The position numbers and the translations under genes are program-made. Positions 23,911-33,028 of a stretch of DNA of 64,000 bases are shown here, in pieces. The DNA is from Limibacterium fermenti. Its GTDB lineage: Bacteria; Bacteroidota; Bacteroidia; Bacteroidales; Dysgonomonadaceae. The notes under the pieces were generated by a model. That model saw only the letters and a program-made list of their open reading frames with translations. It made no database searches and was not told the origin of the DNA. Positions within the stretch are counted from its first letter, which is position 1. Every line of letters begins with the position of its first letter. The stretch is from contig NZ_CP159486.1 of assembly GCF_041902845.1 (NCBI RefSeq), positions 3,658,001-3,722,000 on the forward strand, read 5' to 3'.

Positions 23911-25851
23911 TTAAACTGTAAAGGGTTCAACACGTTCGAGTTCATCGAGCCATAGATCCGCGGCGGCATCGCTCGGCATCCGCCAGTCGGTACGGGGCGA
24001 CAGACTTACCGACCCCACTTTCGGCGCATCGGGCAAACAAGAACGTTTGAACTGTTGCGCGAAAAACCGGCGGTAAAATATCCGCAACCATTTTCGTATT
24101 TCTTCGAACGAATAGGTTTCATGAAAAGCCATCTGAGCAAAAAGACAAATGCGCGAAGGACTGTCGCCGAAGCGAAGCATACGATATAAAAAGAAATCAT
24201 GCAGCTCGTACGGGCCTACTACACTCTCGGTGCGCTGCCCGATCAACCCGTCTTTGCCGGGCGGAAGAAGCTCGGGACTGAAGGGAGTATCGAGCACATC
24301 CTGCAAAACCGGTTTGACGGCATCTTCCATCTGCGTGTCGGCAATCCATCGCACAAGCGTGGCAACCAACGTTTTCGGGACACCGCTGTTGACACCATAC
24401 ATCGACATGTGATCGCCGTTATACGTGGTCCACCCCAACGCCAGTTCCGATAAATTACCCGTCCCGACCACAATTCCGCCGATCTTGTTGGCATAGTCCA
24501 TCAATATTTGCATTCGCTCGCGCGCTTGCGCATTTTCGTAGGTGACACTCTGGTCGTCGATATCGTGCCCGATGTCCTTAAAGTGTTGGGTAATCGATTC
24601 GACAATCGAAATCTCTTTCACCGTGACGCCCAATGAGCGCATCAACGACAAAGCGTTGGAGTACGTGCGGCCGGTCGTTCCGAAGCCGGGCATCGTTATG
24701 CCGCAAATACCGGTGCGGGGTATCTTCAGCAAATCGAAAGTGTTAACCGCCACTAAGAGGGCAAGCGTAGAATCCAATCCGCCCGATATCCCGATCACCG
24801 CCTTATCGGTACCGATATGTTTCAGTCTTTTGGCTAAGCCATGCGATTGAATCCGAAATACATCGCCGAGATTTTCATCGGCAGTTTCGGAAGAAGGAAT
24901 AAACGGATGCGGCTCGACGGAGCGATACATCTTTTCTACGGAAACACGATCGATACACGCGTAGATATCTTCGGCGCCTCGGGCCGGAATGGTGAAATTG
25001 TTGTCGACCATCCGTTCATGCTCGAGCATGCTGACATCGATATCGGCGATAATCATTTCGTTTTCGAAAGAAAAGCGGTTCGACTCGGCCAGCATCGATC
25101 CGTTTTCGGCAATGAAACAGGCTCCCGAAAAGACCGTATCGGTGGTCGACTCGCCACAGCCGTTCGAAGCATATACGTATCCCCCGCAGCAACGGGCAGA
25201 CTGTTGCGACACAAGCGACCGTCGGTAGGCGTTCTTGCCGACCAATTCATTACTCGCCGAGAGGTTAAAAATAATGTGCGCCCCTTCCACCGACAGTTGC
25301 AAAGAAGGAGGAATCGGCCGCCATAAGTCTTCGCAAATTTCCACCCCGAAACAACCGAAAGGTGTTTGAAAAATGGTTGACGCCGAAGCCACCGGATAAA
25401 GGTCATCACCGATTTCAACCGCGGTATCGCGCAACAGATCGCCGCTTATAAACCATCGTTTTTCATAAAATTCGCGGTTGTTGGGAATATATCTTTTAGG
25501 GACGACACCCAGAATCCCTTCGGCCGATAAAACGACCGCTACGTTATACAAGGCGCCACGGCAAGCCAGCGGCATGCCGGCAATCACGATTAGCGAGGGC
25601 TTGTCTTTCAAAAAAGCAACCAATTCGAACAGAGAGTCGATCGCTTTGTTTTGTAAAGCGGTTTGAAGGAACAAATCGCCGCACGTATATCCGGTGATGC
25701 CCAATTCGGGAAGGCAAAGCACCTGAACGCCTTCTGCCACGGCATCGCCGATAACGGATTTCATTTCATACACGTTATAATCGCAATCGGCGACCCTGAC
25801 TTTCGGGGAGGCCGCCGCTACCCGTATAAATCCGTGATTATTAATATCCAT
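23911..25851 (-). CDS. nadE: Glutamine-dependent NAD+ synthetase
   Basis: A 646-residue enzyme that makes NAD+ from deamido-NAD+, ATP and glutamine. The N-terminal nitrilase-type glutaminase has Glu in CLPELGITGYTC, Lys in VPKRYIPNNREFYEKRW, and the nucleophile Cys in FGVEICEDLW. The C-terminal synthetase has the PP-loop GISGGLDSTLALL and GTGNLSELALGWTTYNGDHM. Length fits the large glutaminase-fused form. The start at 25851 (MDINNHGF) is chosen because residues upstream in the same frame (to 26058) read through the neighbouring gene's end and are unlike the family. It is the third gene of the operon. Confidence 0.95.
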   Translation of the reverse strand: MDINNHGFIRVAAASPKVRVADCDYNVYEMKSVIGDAVAEGVQVLCLPELGITGYTCGDLFLQTALQNKAIDSLFELVAFLKDKPSLIVIAGMPLACRGALYNVAVVLSAEGILGVVPKRYIPNNREFYEKRWFISGDLLRDTAVEIGDDLYPVASASTIFQTPFGCFGVEICEDLWRPIPPSLQLSVEGAHIIFNLSASNELVGKNAYRRSLVSQQSARCCGGYVYASNGCGESTTDTVFSGACFIAENGSMLAESNRFSFENEMIIADIDVSMLEHERMVDNNFTIPARGAEDIYACIDRVSVEKMYRSVEPHPFIPSSETADENLGDVFRIQSHGLAKRLKHIGTDKAVIGISGGLDSTLALLVAVNTFDLLKIPRTGICGITMPGFGTTGRTYSNALSLMRSLGVTVKEISIVESITQHFKDIGHDIDDQSVTYENAQARERMQILMDYANKIGGIVVGTGNLSELALGWTTYNGDHMSMYGVNSGVPKTLVATLVRWIADTQMEDAVKPVLQDVLDTPFSPELLPPGKDGLIGQRTESVVGPYELHDFFLYRMLRFGDSPSRICLFAQMAFHETYSFEEIRKWLRIFYRRFFAQQFKRSCLPDAPKVGSVSLSPRTDWRMPSDAAADLWLDELERVEPFTV

Positions 25852-25906
25852 ATAGGTAAATTGATGTGAACATGTTCGAACGCAAAAATACGAAAATAAA
25901 AATGAT

Positions 25907-27340
25907 TTACCGATAGGTAACTTCCATCTTATACCTCCATTGGTTGAAATAAAGGTTGCGCGAAGCTGTTTCCACCTCTCCCCGTTGGAAATCGACCGTC
26001 TCGCTGCGGGGAAATTTCTTTTCCGGAAGAAAGCCGCCCGAATAATCGGAATTGACATAGAACCGGTACGAGTCGATGCCCGACATAAAGAAATCCCGGC
26101 CGGCCGGATGCTGCAACGGATCTCCGCGACCGAAAGACGGATCGCAAGGAATCCATCCCGTTCCCTCCAGATACACTTCGGCCCAATCGTGCAGATTCAC
26201 TTCGCCGGGATGCATCATCCAGCCGCTTTGCCATCGCGCCGGAATACCTTTGTAGCGCAGCATGGCGATCAACAGCAAGCCCACCTGCCCGCAATCGCCT
26301 TTCCGGTTTTGCATCACATATTCGGGGATGTTGGCGATGGTCGAATATTCCAACGCGCTCGCCCAAGGATAGGTTGCCGTGATAAAACGGTACACCGACC
26401 GTAAGACGTCCACCGGTGTTTCCGCCCCGTCGTGGGTAATGCTGTCGGCCAATTCCTTCAAGCGGGGTGTAAACAGGATGTGCGGCGTCCTTTCGGCAGT
26501 GTACGTTTTGTAAAGTGTCGAAGCGGTATCATACGGGAGCGCCTCGATACGCGAAAGGTCAAACCATTCACCCCTCGACGTAAACTCGTATTCCGCCCAG
26601 AAAGCGACCGGTTGACCCTGTCGGGCTTTCTGCTCCATGTAAATCGAGGTGTGGGCGGTTTGATCGTCCGAAAGAATATAGCCGGGATGGGAAGCGCCGA
26701 TAAACACGACATCCGATTGCCGCGGCACATCCCGGCGCGGATAAGGCAGCCAGGCACGTACCGTCTCGCCTTCCTCCACCGCACCCGAGTCGACCGTGAG
26801 CGTATACTTCACCCGCATCGTTTGCGGCGGCAACAGGCGGCGGCCGTTTTGCTCCGGCTTTCCCATTTGCGACAGATGCTTATCCAAAACGGCGGTCGTG
26901 CCGCTTACATCGGTCGACACCGGCGCCTTCGACAATGCCCGTGCTTGTTCATCCACGCGGAAAAGATTAGGCGCAGCGTTGCGAAAATAACGTTTTTCCC
27001 CGTCGATCAGCCGATATTCCAATGCCAACGAATTTTCCCATCCGGCGAGTTGCTCTTCCGTAGGCGTAAAGCCATGGCGTTCTTTTATCCACGAAACGAT
27101 TTCGTCCCGCGAGCGGTTAAAGTCAAGCGCCACACGGTGCAATGAATCTTTTGTAAAGGCATAAGCGCCCTTTTTATCGTCGGAAAGGCTTTCATCGCTC
27201 ATCAACGAATCAAGGATGAAAGCCGCACGCGTAAAATTTCCGGCGGTTATTTCCTGCGCAACAACGGCATCAGGCGCCGGCTTGCGGCCTGCATTACACG
27301 CCATCATCAAAAACGGTATAATCCAAATCAATTTTTTCAT
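25907..27340 (-). CDS. Transglutaminase-like lipoprotein
   Basis: A 477-residue exported protein. A lipoprotein signal peptide ends at LMMACNAG (lipobox Cys ~15), so it is anchored in the envelope. The C-terminal half is a transglutaminase-like (papain-fold) domain with the Cys-His-Asp set: GDCGQVGLLL, LHDWAEVYL and IPCDPSFG. The middle part (~170-290) is a beta-rich domain. Such proteins are thought to act as peptidases or amidases; the substrate is unknown. It starts 12 bases after the HAD gene, 55 bases before nadE. Confidence 0.82.
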   Translation of the reverse strand: MKKLIWIIPFLMMACNAGRKPAPDAVVAQEITAGNFTRAAFILDSLMSDESLSDDKKGAYAFTKDSLHRVALDFNRSRDEIVSWIKERHGFTPTEEQLAGWENSLALEYRLIDGEKRYFRNAAPNLFRVDEQARALSKAPVSTDVSGTTAVLDKHLSQMGKPEQNGRRLLPPQTMRVKYTLTVDSGAVEEGETVRAWLPYPRRDVPRQSDVVFIGASHPGYILSDDQTAHTSIYMEQKARQGQPVAFWAEYEFTSRGEWFDLSRIEALPYDTASTLYKTYTAERTPHILFTPRLKELADSITHDGAETPVDVLRSVYRFITATYPWASALEYSTIANIPEYVMQNRKGDCGQVGLLLIAMLRYKGIPARWQSGWMMHPGEVNLHDWAEVYLEGTGWIPCDPSFGRGDPLQHPAGRDFFMSGIDSYRFYVNSDYSGGFLPEKKFPRSETVDFQRGEVETASRNLYFNQWRYKMEVTYR

Positions 27341-27352
27341 GTGTCCATTATT

Positions 27353-28093
27353 TTAAATCCGGATCGATTGAAATAAGTCGACCATCTCCGGTAGTTTTTC
27401 ATATAAAGACGTCATCGAGTCGAACACCACCGACGCACCGGCTTCCAGGAGCATCTCGTCATCCAGCGGACCGGTATTGACGGCCAACGTAAAGATTCCG
27501 GCTCCGGTAGCGGCTTTTATTCCCAGCGGCGCATTTTCGATAACGAAAGCCTGGTTGGGCAACAAATCCCCTGCTTTTTGCAATCCTTTTAGAAACGGCT
27601 CCGGATCGGGCTTGCCGTGGATCACATCAAACGCCGTCACCATCGTTTCCGGCGAGAATATGCCGGGGAAGTTCTGGTCGAGCCGGTCCAGAAGCGAAGC
27701 CTGCCCCGAGCCGGTCACCAACACACATTTCAATCCGTGCCGCTTCACCCATTCGAGCGTTTCTTTGGCATGAGGGATCAGCGCCCCGGTGTTATACTGC
27801 TGAAACAATTCCGTCTTGCGGACATAAATACGGCGGGCCTCCTCCTCAGTAGCATTGCGCCCGATATTCCGTTGAAAAAGGATATCGACAGTCGATTTTC
27901 CGGTACGCCCTTCGTGAAGGTAAAACTCGCCGGGAAGCGACGACAATTGCCTTTCGTCCATCGTTTGGCGCCAAGACTTCTCGTGCGCGGGCATGGAATC
28001 GTACAGTACGCCATCCATATCGAAAATAACGGCCTTCAGGTCGAAATGCCCGAAACCGTGAGTCTGCAAGTAATTACGTAAACGTTCTTTCAT
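27353..28093 (-). CDS. HAD-family phosphatase/phosphomutase (beta-PGM-like)
   Basis: A 246-residue haloacid-dehalogenase hydrolase. Motif I is FDMDGVLYDSM (nucleophile Asp and general-acid Asp), motif II VLVTGSGQ, motif III Lys in HGKPDPEPFL, motif IV VIENAPLGIKAA. The helical cap and total length fit the beta-phosphoglucomutase/GPP subfamily. The substrate could be a sugar phosphate, in line with neighbours handling amino sugars and NAD, but sequence does not settle it. It is first in the five-gene minus-strand operon, 46 bases downstream of a -7 element. Confidence 0.85.
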   Translation of the reverse strand: MKERLRNYLQTHGFGHFDLKAVIFDMDGVLYDSMPAHEKSWRQTMDERQLSSLPGEFYLHEGRTGKSTVDILFQRNIGRNATEEEARRIYVRKTELFQQYNTGALIPHAKETLEWVKRHGLKCVLVTGSGQASLLDRLDQNFPGIFSPETMVTAFDVIHGKPDPEPFLKGLQKAGDLLPNQAFVIENAPLGIKAATGAGIFTLAVNTGPLDDEMLLEAGASVVFDSMTSLYEKLPEMVDLFQSIRI

Positions 28094-28139
28094 TTGATGT
28101 TATTTAATCGGAATCGCACGACCCCTTTTATTGGAATGT

Positions 28140-28147
28140 CAAAGATA
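28140..28147 (-). promoter_or_regulatory. -7 promoter element of the HAD-nadE operon
   Basis: TATCTTTG on the minus strand matches TAnnTTTG, 46 bases upstream of the HAD gene. No strong -33 TTTG was seen. Confidence 0.5.
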
Positions 28148-28465
28148 CCAAAGATTGAGGAGACTGGAAAAAAGATTGATAAAAGATCGATATACCCGAC
28201 ACATTCAGGCCTCATAAGCTTACCGGCCAATATAAAGACCGCAGGAATGTCATATAGAAATAGACTTTTACTCATCTGGCTTGATGAGAGTAGCGAATAT
28301 ATAAGGGATGTCAGAATTGGCAGTCATTCCGAAATATTTACGGTATAGCGTCGTTTTGGTAAAGGGTTTGTACTATATCAAGTGTCCCTCGGAAGGGAAC
28401 CATGAACGCCCCGCTCATTCTGAAAGATGGTAAAATGATCTTTTTGTGAAAAATGAATAAAAGCG
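28148..28465. other. Intergenic region without a supportable gene
   Basis: About 320 bases between the HAD promoter and the pgi terminator. Short open stretches exist on both strands, but none has family-like sequence or a plausible start. I see no repeats. Confidence 0.6.
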
Positions 28466-28495
28466 AAGGGGCGGAAAGTTATCTTCCCGCCCCTT
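28466..28495 (-). terminator. Intrinsic terminator after pgi
   Basis: 9-bp GC-rich arms, AAGGGGCGG and CCGCCCCTT, with a 12-base loop, 42 bases past the pgi stop. On the minus strand the stem is followed by CGCTTTTATT, a modest U-tract. Confidence 0.65.
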
Positions 28496-28536
28496 GCAAT
28501 CTTTATCAATCTATTTTCAATCTACCATCAATCTAC

Positions 28537-29877
28537 TTAAATCCTCTCCTTGATGACTCTGCTTTCCGCTTCATAACCGGGCTTGTCGAGCAAGGCGAAC
28601 ATGTTCTTCTTGTAAGCTTCCACGCCGGGTTGATTGAAAGGATTCACCCCCAGCAGGTAGCCGCTGATACCGCAGGCCTTTTCGAAGAAATAGATAAGCT
28701 GGCCGATATACTTGGCCGACAGTTCGGGAATCTCCAGCAGGACATTCGGCACGCCGCCGTCGACATGCGCAATACGGGTTCCCAATTCGGCCATTTTATT
28801 CACCTCGTCGACCCGTTTGCCGGCCAGGAAGTTGAGTCCGTCAAGATTCACATCGTCATGCGGGATCCTTACCGACCGATTCGGTTCTCTAATCGAAATC
28901 ACCGTTTCGAAAATCGTCCGTTCCCCCTGTTGAATCCATTGTCCCATAGAGTGAAGATCGCTCGTGAAATCGACGGCTGCCGGGAAAATACCCAGTTGGT
29001 CTTTTCCTTCGCTTTCACCGAAAAGCTGCTTCCACCATTCGGCAAAGAAGTGCAACTTGGGATGATAGTTGACCAGTATCTCAATTTTCTTTCCTCTCTT
29101 ATAGAGTTCATTCCGTATAACGGCATAAATGGCCGGAAGGTTATATTCGAACGACACCGAAGGTTGTGTTGCCTGTTCGATTTCGACCGCCCCTTTAACC
29201 AGTTCACGGATATTGATGCCCGCTACGGCGATAGGCAACAATCCCACCGGGGTAAGCACCGAATAACGGCCGCCTACATCATCGGGGATCACAAATGTTT
29301 TATAGCCCTCGGTCACGGCAAGCGAACGCAAGGCGCCTTTCGCCACATCCGTAATCGCCACAATGCGGTTTTTAGCCTCTTCACGGCCGACTTGCTTTTC
29401 GAGTTGGGCTTTCAACAAACGGAAAGCGATCGCCGGTTCGGTTGTGGTTCCCGATTTTGAAATATTAATAATACCGAACTCTTTATCTTTCAAGTATTCG
29501 GTGAGTTCAGACAGATAATCTTCACTGATATTGTTACCCGCATACAGGATAACCGGATGCTCGCGCTTCGCCGACAGCCAGTCCAACGAGGAAGAAAGCG
29601 CATCGATAACGGCTCGGGCGCCCAGATAGCTTCCCCCTATCCCGACAACAACCACCGCCTGGCAACGCGTGCGAAGTTCGACGGCAGTATCTTCAATGTC
29701 ACGGAGTTGTTCTTCCGTGATGGATGAAGGCAAGCCTACCCATCCGATAAAATCGTTTCCTTCACGACTTCCATTATACAATGCCTGATTACATTCGGAG
29801 GCTTGCGCCGATTGCCGGAGAATATCTTCTTCCGATACAATGCCGGCAAGATGTTTAATAGTTAATTGAATACTCAT
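28537..29877 (-). CDS. pgi: Glucose-6-phosphate isomerase
   Basis: A 446-residue enzyme that interconverts glucose-6-phosphate and fructose-6-phosphate. Sugar-isomerase motifs are plain: GIGGSYLGARAVIDAL, INISKSGTTTEPAIAFR, DDVGGRYSVLTPVGLLP, and the late active-site Lys in NPFNQPGVEAYKK. The length fits the shorter bacterial form. It is last of lysS-gpsA-pgi on the minus strand (84-base gap to gpsA) and is followed by a terminator. No anomalies. Confidence 0.97.
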   Translation of the reverse strand: MSIQLTIKHLAGIVSEEDILRQSAQASECNQALYNGSREGNDFIGWVGLPSSITEEQLRDIEDTAVELRTRCQAVVVVGIGGSYLGARAVIDALSSSLDWLSAKREHPVILYAGNNISEDYLSELTEYLKDKEFGIINISKSGTTTEPAIAFRLLKAQLEKQVGREEAKNRIVAITDVAKGALRSLAVTEGYKTFVIPDDVGGRYSVLTPVGLLPIAVAGINIRELVKGAVEIEQATQPSVSFEYNLPAIYAVIRNELYKRGKKIEILVNYHPKLHFFAEWWKQLFGESEGKDQLGIFPAAVDFTSDLHSMGQWIQQGERTIFETVISIREPNRSVRIPHDDVNLDGLNFLAGKRVDEVNKMAELGTRIAHVDGGVPNVLLEIPELSAKYIGQLIYFFEKACGISGYLLGVNPFNQPGVEAYKKNMFALLDKPGYEAESRVIKERI

Positions 29878-29961
29878 AATGCATTTTATTTTAAGTATGA
29901 TGTAGATGTCTAACGTTTGCGGTCAGCAATTCTTTAGACTTCATTTGTCTGGTGACTATTA

Positions 29962-30957
29962 TCAGAAAAGTTCGATCAATTTATCGACCGCCGCCTGTGG
30001 GCGCAACCGTTCATACAAAATTTCATAGACGGTGCGGGAGATGGGGATGTCGATTTTAAAACGCTCGTTCATTTCGGCGATACATTTGGCGCCGTAATAC
30101 CCTTCGGCAATCATTTCCATTTCGAGTTGCGCCGTTTTCACCGAATAGCCTTTGCCGAGCATCGTTCCCAGTGTACGGTTGCGACTGAACTGCGAATAAG
30201 CCGTAACGAGCATATCGCCCAAATAATGCTGTTCGCAAATATTCCGTTCCATCGGGACGATTCCGTCGAGAAAGCGTTCCATTTCCTTGGCGCAATTACT
30301 CATCAGCACCGCCTGGAAATTATCGCCGTATTGCAATCCCTGGCATACGCCCGATATGATGGCGTAAATATTCTTCAACACAGCCGCCAATTCGATCCCC
30401 ACGACATCATTCGAAAATTTTGTTTTCAGAATGCGGGAGGTAAGACCGGCGGCGAGGGTTTTCGCTTTTTCCGTATCCTTACTGGCGAAGGTAAGGAAAG
30501 AAAGCCTTTCCAATGCCACCTCTTCGGCGTGGCACGGGCCGGAAATCACCCCGATGTTTTCCTGCGGGATTTTAAAATTATCGGCCAGGTATTCGCTCAT
30601 CACCATATTGTCTCCGGGCACAATCCCTTTTAGAGCCGAAAAAACGATTTTCCCCTTGAACGCACTGTTCCATACCCGTCGGAAATATTGCTTCACATAA
30701 GGAGAGGGAACGGCGATGATGAGCGTGGTGGAGTCCTTTATCGCTTTTTCGATATTGGAATAAAAGGTAATCTGGGCCAGATTGAATTTCACATTGGTCA
30801 GATAATTCGGGTTGTGGCCTAACTTGTAAAAACCCTCTATTTGCTCGTCACGACGAATATACCAATTGATATTCTTTTGCGTCATCAATACGATCTTGGC
30901 CAATGCGGTACCCCACGTTCCGCCTCCTACGATACAAATTTTTCCGAATGAATTCAT
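29962..30957 (-). CDS. gpsA: NAD(P)H-dependent glycerol-3-phosphate dehydrogenase
   Basis: A 331-residue enzyme that reduces dihydroxyacetone phosphate to sn-glycerol-3-phosphate, the backbone for phospholipids. The Rossmann motif is IVGGGTWGTALAKI. Further family marks are ALKGIVPGDNMVMSEYL, SGPCHAEEVA and the catalytic Lys in ELAAVLKNIYAI. Length is normal. It lies 46 bases after lysS and 84 before pgi in one transcript. Confidence 0.95.
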   Translation of the reverse strand: MNSFGKICIVGGGTWGTALAKIVLMTQKNINWYIRRDEQIEGFYKLGHNPNYLTNVKFNLAQITFYSNIEKAIKDSTTLIIAVPSPYVKQYFRRVWNSAFKGKIVFSALKGIVPGDNMVMSEYLADNFKIPQENIGVISGPCHAEEVALERLSFLTFASKDTEKAKTLAAGLTSRILKTKFSNDVVGIELAAVLKNIYAIISGVCQGLQYGDNFQAVLMSNCAKEMERFLDGIVPMERNICEQHYLGDMLVTAYSQFSRNRTLGTMLGKGYSVKTAQLEMEMIAEGYYGAKCIAEMNERFKIDIPISRTVYEILYERLRPQAAVDKLIELF

Positions 30958-31003
30958 TTCGACTGTTTATTGAAGTCCTTTTGATTATTATGCTGTTTGG
31001 CGA

Positions 31004-32734
31004 TTATTCGCCGGCACGGGTTGTCCATTCTTTAACTTCATCGGGAGCAGGATTGTTCAAACCCATTTTCAGTTTCTTATTCAATCCGCAAATTTCCTGG
31101 TGTAATTTGTTGGGATTTACCTCTTTCAAATCCGCGACACGGTTATATCCGGCCTTTTGCAACACGGGGATCCACTCTTCCGGGACTCCCACCTGAATAT
31201 AAGCCTGGTCGGCATCTTTTTGAACGGTTTTCTCGGGACGCATTTGGGGGAAGAGAAGCACTTCCTGAATGGTTGTCTGTCCGGTGAGCAACATCGTCAG
31301 GCGGTCCATTCCGATTCCCATCCCTGCCGTAGGCGGCATTCCGTATTCGAGGGCGCGGAGGAAGTCCTGATCGATATACATCGCTTCGTCGTCCCCTTTT
31401 TCCGAAAGGCGCAATTGCTCTTCGAAGCGCTCGCGTTGGTCGATCGGGTCATTTAATTCAGAGTACGCATTCGCCAGTTCCTTCCCGTTTACCATTAGTT
31501 CGAAACGTTCGGTCAGTTCGGGATTGTCGCGATGGCGCTTGCATAACGGCGACATTTCAATGGGATAATCAATGATAAAAGTCGGCTGGATATACGAAGC
31601 CTCGCACTTTTCGCCGAATATCTCATCGATAAGTTTTCCTTTCCCCATGGTTTCGTCATATTCTACCCCCAACCGGTCGCATACTTCGCGCAACTGCTGT
31701 TCGTTCATACCGCTGATATCGATGCCGGTATGCTCTTTGATGGCGTCGAGCATCGTGATGCGCTTGTAAGGCGCCTTGAAGTCGATTTCCTGTTCGCCGA
31801 CCTTTGTTTTGGTGGTACCCAACACTTGCAGGGCGGTATACTCGAGCATTTGCTCGGTGAACTCCATCATCCATTTATAATCTTTATACGCCACATAGAT
31901 TTCCATCACCGTAAACTCCGGGTTATGCGTCCGGTCCATCCCTTCGTTACGGAAATCCCGCGAAAATTCATACACGCCTTCGAAGCCTCCCACGATGAGC
32001 CGTTTTAGATAGAGCTCGTTCGCGACGCGCAGATACAAATCGATATCGAGGGCATTGTGATGCGTGATGAACGGACGCGCCGCCGCTCCTCCCGGAATGC
32101 TTTGCAATACGGGCGTATCGACTTCCAGATAACCGTGATGATTGAAATATTCGCGCATGGCATTGAATATTTTCGTACGCTTTAAAAAAATCTCTTTTAC
32201 GTGATCGTTGACCAGCAAGTCGACATACCGCTGCCGGTAACGCAGTTCGGGATCGGAAAACTTATCGTAAGCCACCCCGTCTTTCATTTTGACAACGGGC
32301 AGGGGACGTAACGATTTGGATAAAACGGTGAGGGATTGTGCATGTACCGATATTTCGCCCATCTGCGTGCGGAACACAAAACCGGTAATACCGACAAAAT
32401 CGCCTATGTCGAGTAGTTTTTTAAATACGATGTTATAAAGGTCTTTATTCTCGTCGGGACAGATATCGTCGCGGGTAATATACACTTGTATTCTGCCTTT
32501 CGAGTCTTGCAGTTCGAAGAAAGAAGCTTTACCCATGATACGGCGGTTCATAATACGCCCGGCAATGCTTACCTGCCGCCGTCCGGCTTCGTCGGTAAAC
32601 TCGTTTTTAATATCGGTAGAGTAGGCATCGACCTGATATAGATCAGCCGGATAAGGATTTATTCCATGCGTGCGTAACTCATCGAGACTTTGTCTGCGAA
32701 TAATTTCTTGTTCACTAAGTTCTACGTGATGCAT
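31004..32734 (-). CDS. lysS: Lysyl-tRNA synthetase (class II)
   Basis: A 576-residue class II aminoacyl-tRNA synthetase that charges tRNA-Lys. It has an N-terminal OB-fold anticodon-binding domain (~60-170: ISIAGRIMNRRIMGKASFFE), motif 1 near FLKRTKIFNAMREYFNHHG, motif 2 FRNEGMDRTHNPEFT and motif 3 GMGIGMDRLTMLLTG. The C-terminus carries an extra ~70 residues after motif 3 (VGVPEEWIPVLQKAGYNRV), a helix-hairpin-like tail seen in many Bacteroidales LysS. It is the first gene of the operon with gpsA and pgi. Confidence 0.97.
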   Translation of the reverse strand: MHHVELSEQEIIRRQSLDELRTHGINPYPADLYQVDAYSTDIKNEFTDEAGRRQVSIAGRIMNRRIMGKASFFELQDSKGRIQVYITRDDICPDENKDLYNIVFKKLLDIGDFVGITGFVFRTQMGEISVHAQSLTVLSKSLRPLPVVKMKDGVAYDKFSDPELRYRQRYVDLLVNDHVKEIFLKRTKIFNAMREYFNHHGYLEVDTPVLQSIPGGAAARPFITHHNALDIDLYLRVANELYLKRLIVGGFEGVYEFSRDFRNEGMDRTHNPEFTVMEIYVAYKDYKWMMEFTEQMLEYTALQVLGTTKTKVGEQEIDFKAPYKRITMLDAIKEHTGIDISGMNEQQLREVCDRLGVEYDETMGKGKLIDEIFGEKCEASYIQPTFIIDYPIEMSPLCKRHRDNPELTERFELMVNGKELANAYSELNDPIDQRERFEEQLRLSEKGDDEAMYIDQDFLRALEYGMPPTAGMGIGMDRLTMLLTGQTTIQEVLLFPQMRPEKTVQKDADQAYIQVGVPEEWIPVLQKAGYNRVADLKEVNPNKLHQEICGLNKKLKMGLNNPAPDEVKEWTTRAGE

Positions 32735-32776
32735 TTATAACGTCGTTTTGATATATAGCAAATTATTAAATCGGTA

Positions 32777-32784
32777 CAAAAGTA
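32777..32784 (-). promoter_or_regulatory. -7 promoter element for lysS
   Basis: TACTTTTG on the minus strand, 43 bases upstream of lysS, matches TAnnTTTG. The expected -33 position falls close to the heptamer repeat at 32827. Confidence 0.5.
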
Positions 32785-32826
32785 CGAAAATATATTGCAT
32801 TCTTCCTGTCCGTTAAGTTTTTTTCT

Positions 32827-32924
32827 CCATCGTCCATCGTCCATCGTCCATCGTCCATCGTTCATCGTCCATCGTTCATCATTCATCATTCATCTTTCAT
32901 CGTTCATCTTTCATCGTCCATCTT
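32827..32924. repeat. Heptanucleotide tandem repeat between lysS and dapA
   Basis: Fourteen tandem 7-bp units of the type CCATCGT, the first four identical and later units drifting (TTCATCG, TTCATCA, TTCATCT). It lies in the divergent promoter region, ending 4 bases before the -33 element of dapA. Gain or loss of units could alter spacing of upstream control sites. Confidence 0.85.
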
Positions 32925-32927
32925 TTC

Positions 32928-32958
32928 TTTGTAAGGTTTTAAAAATTATGTACCTTTG
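32928..32958 (+). promoter_or_regulatory. Promoter of dapA
   Basis: TTTG at 32928-32931 and TACCTTTG at 32951-32958, separated by 19 bases, match the Bacteroidota -33/-7 consensus. Transcription would begin near 32965, giving a ~64-base leader before dapA. Confidence 0.75.
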
Positions 32959-33028
32959 CGTAATTAAGAACAATTTGTATACAACCTGTTTCTTAAAGAA
33001 GTAAATTGCAAGAAATAACAGACATTCC

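Noticed and set aside
25852..26058. N-terminal extension of NAD synthetase
   Set aside because: It overlaps the end of the transglutaminase gene and has no similarity to the family; the nitrilase domain begins at MDINNHGF.
28094..28348. 84-codon plus-strand gene between the HAD gene and pgi
   Set aside because: It overlaps the HAD promoter region, starts directly opposite the HAD start codon and looks like random translation.
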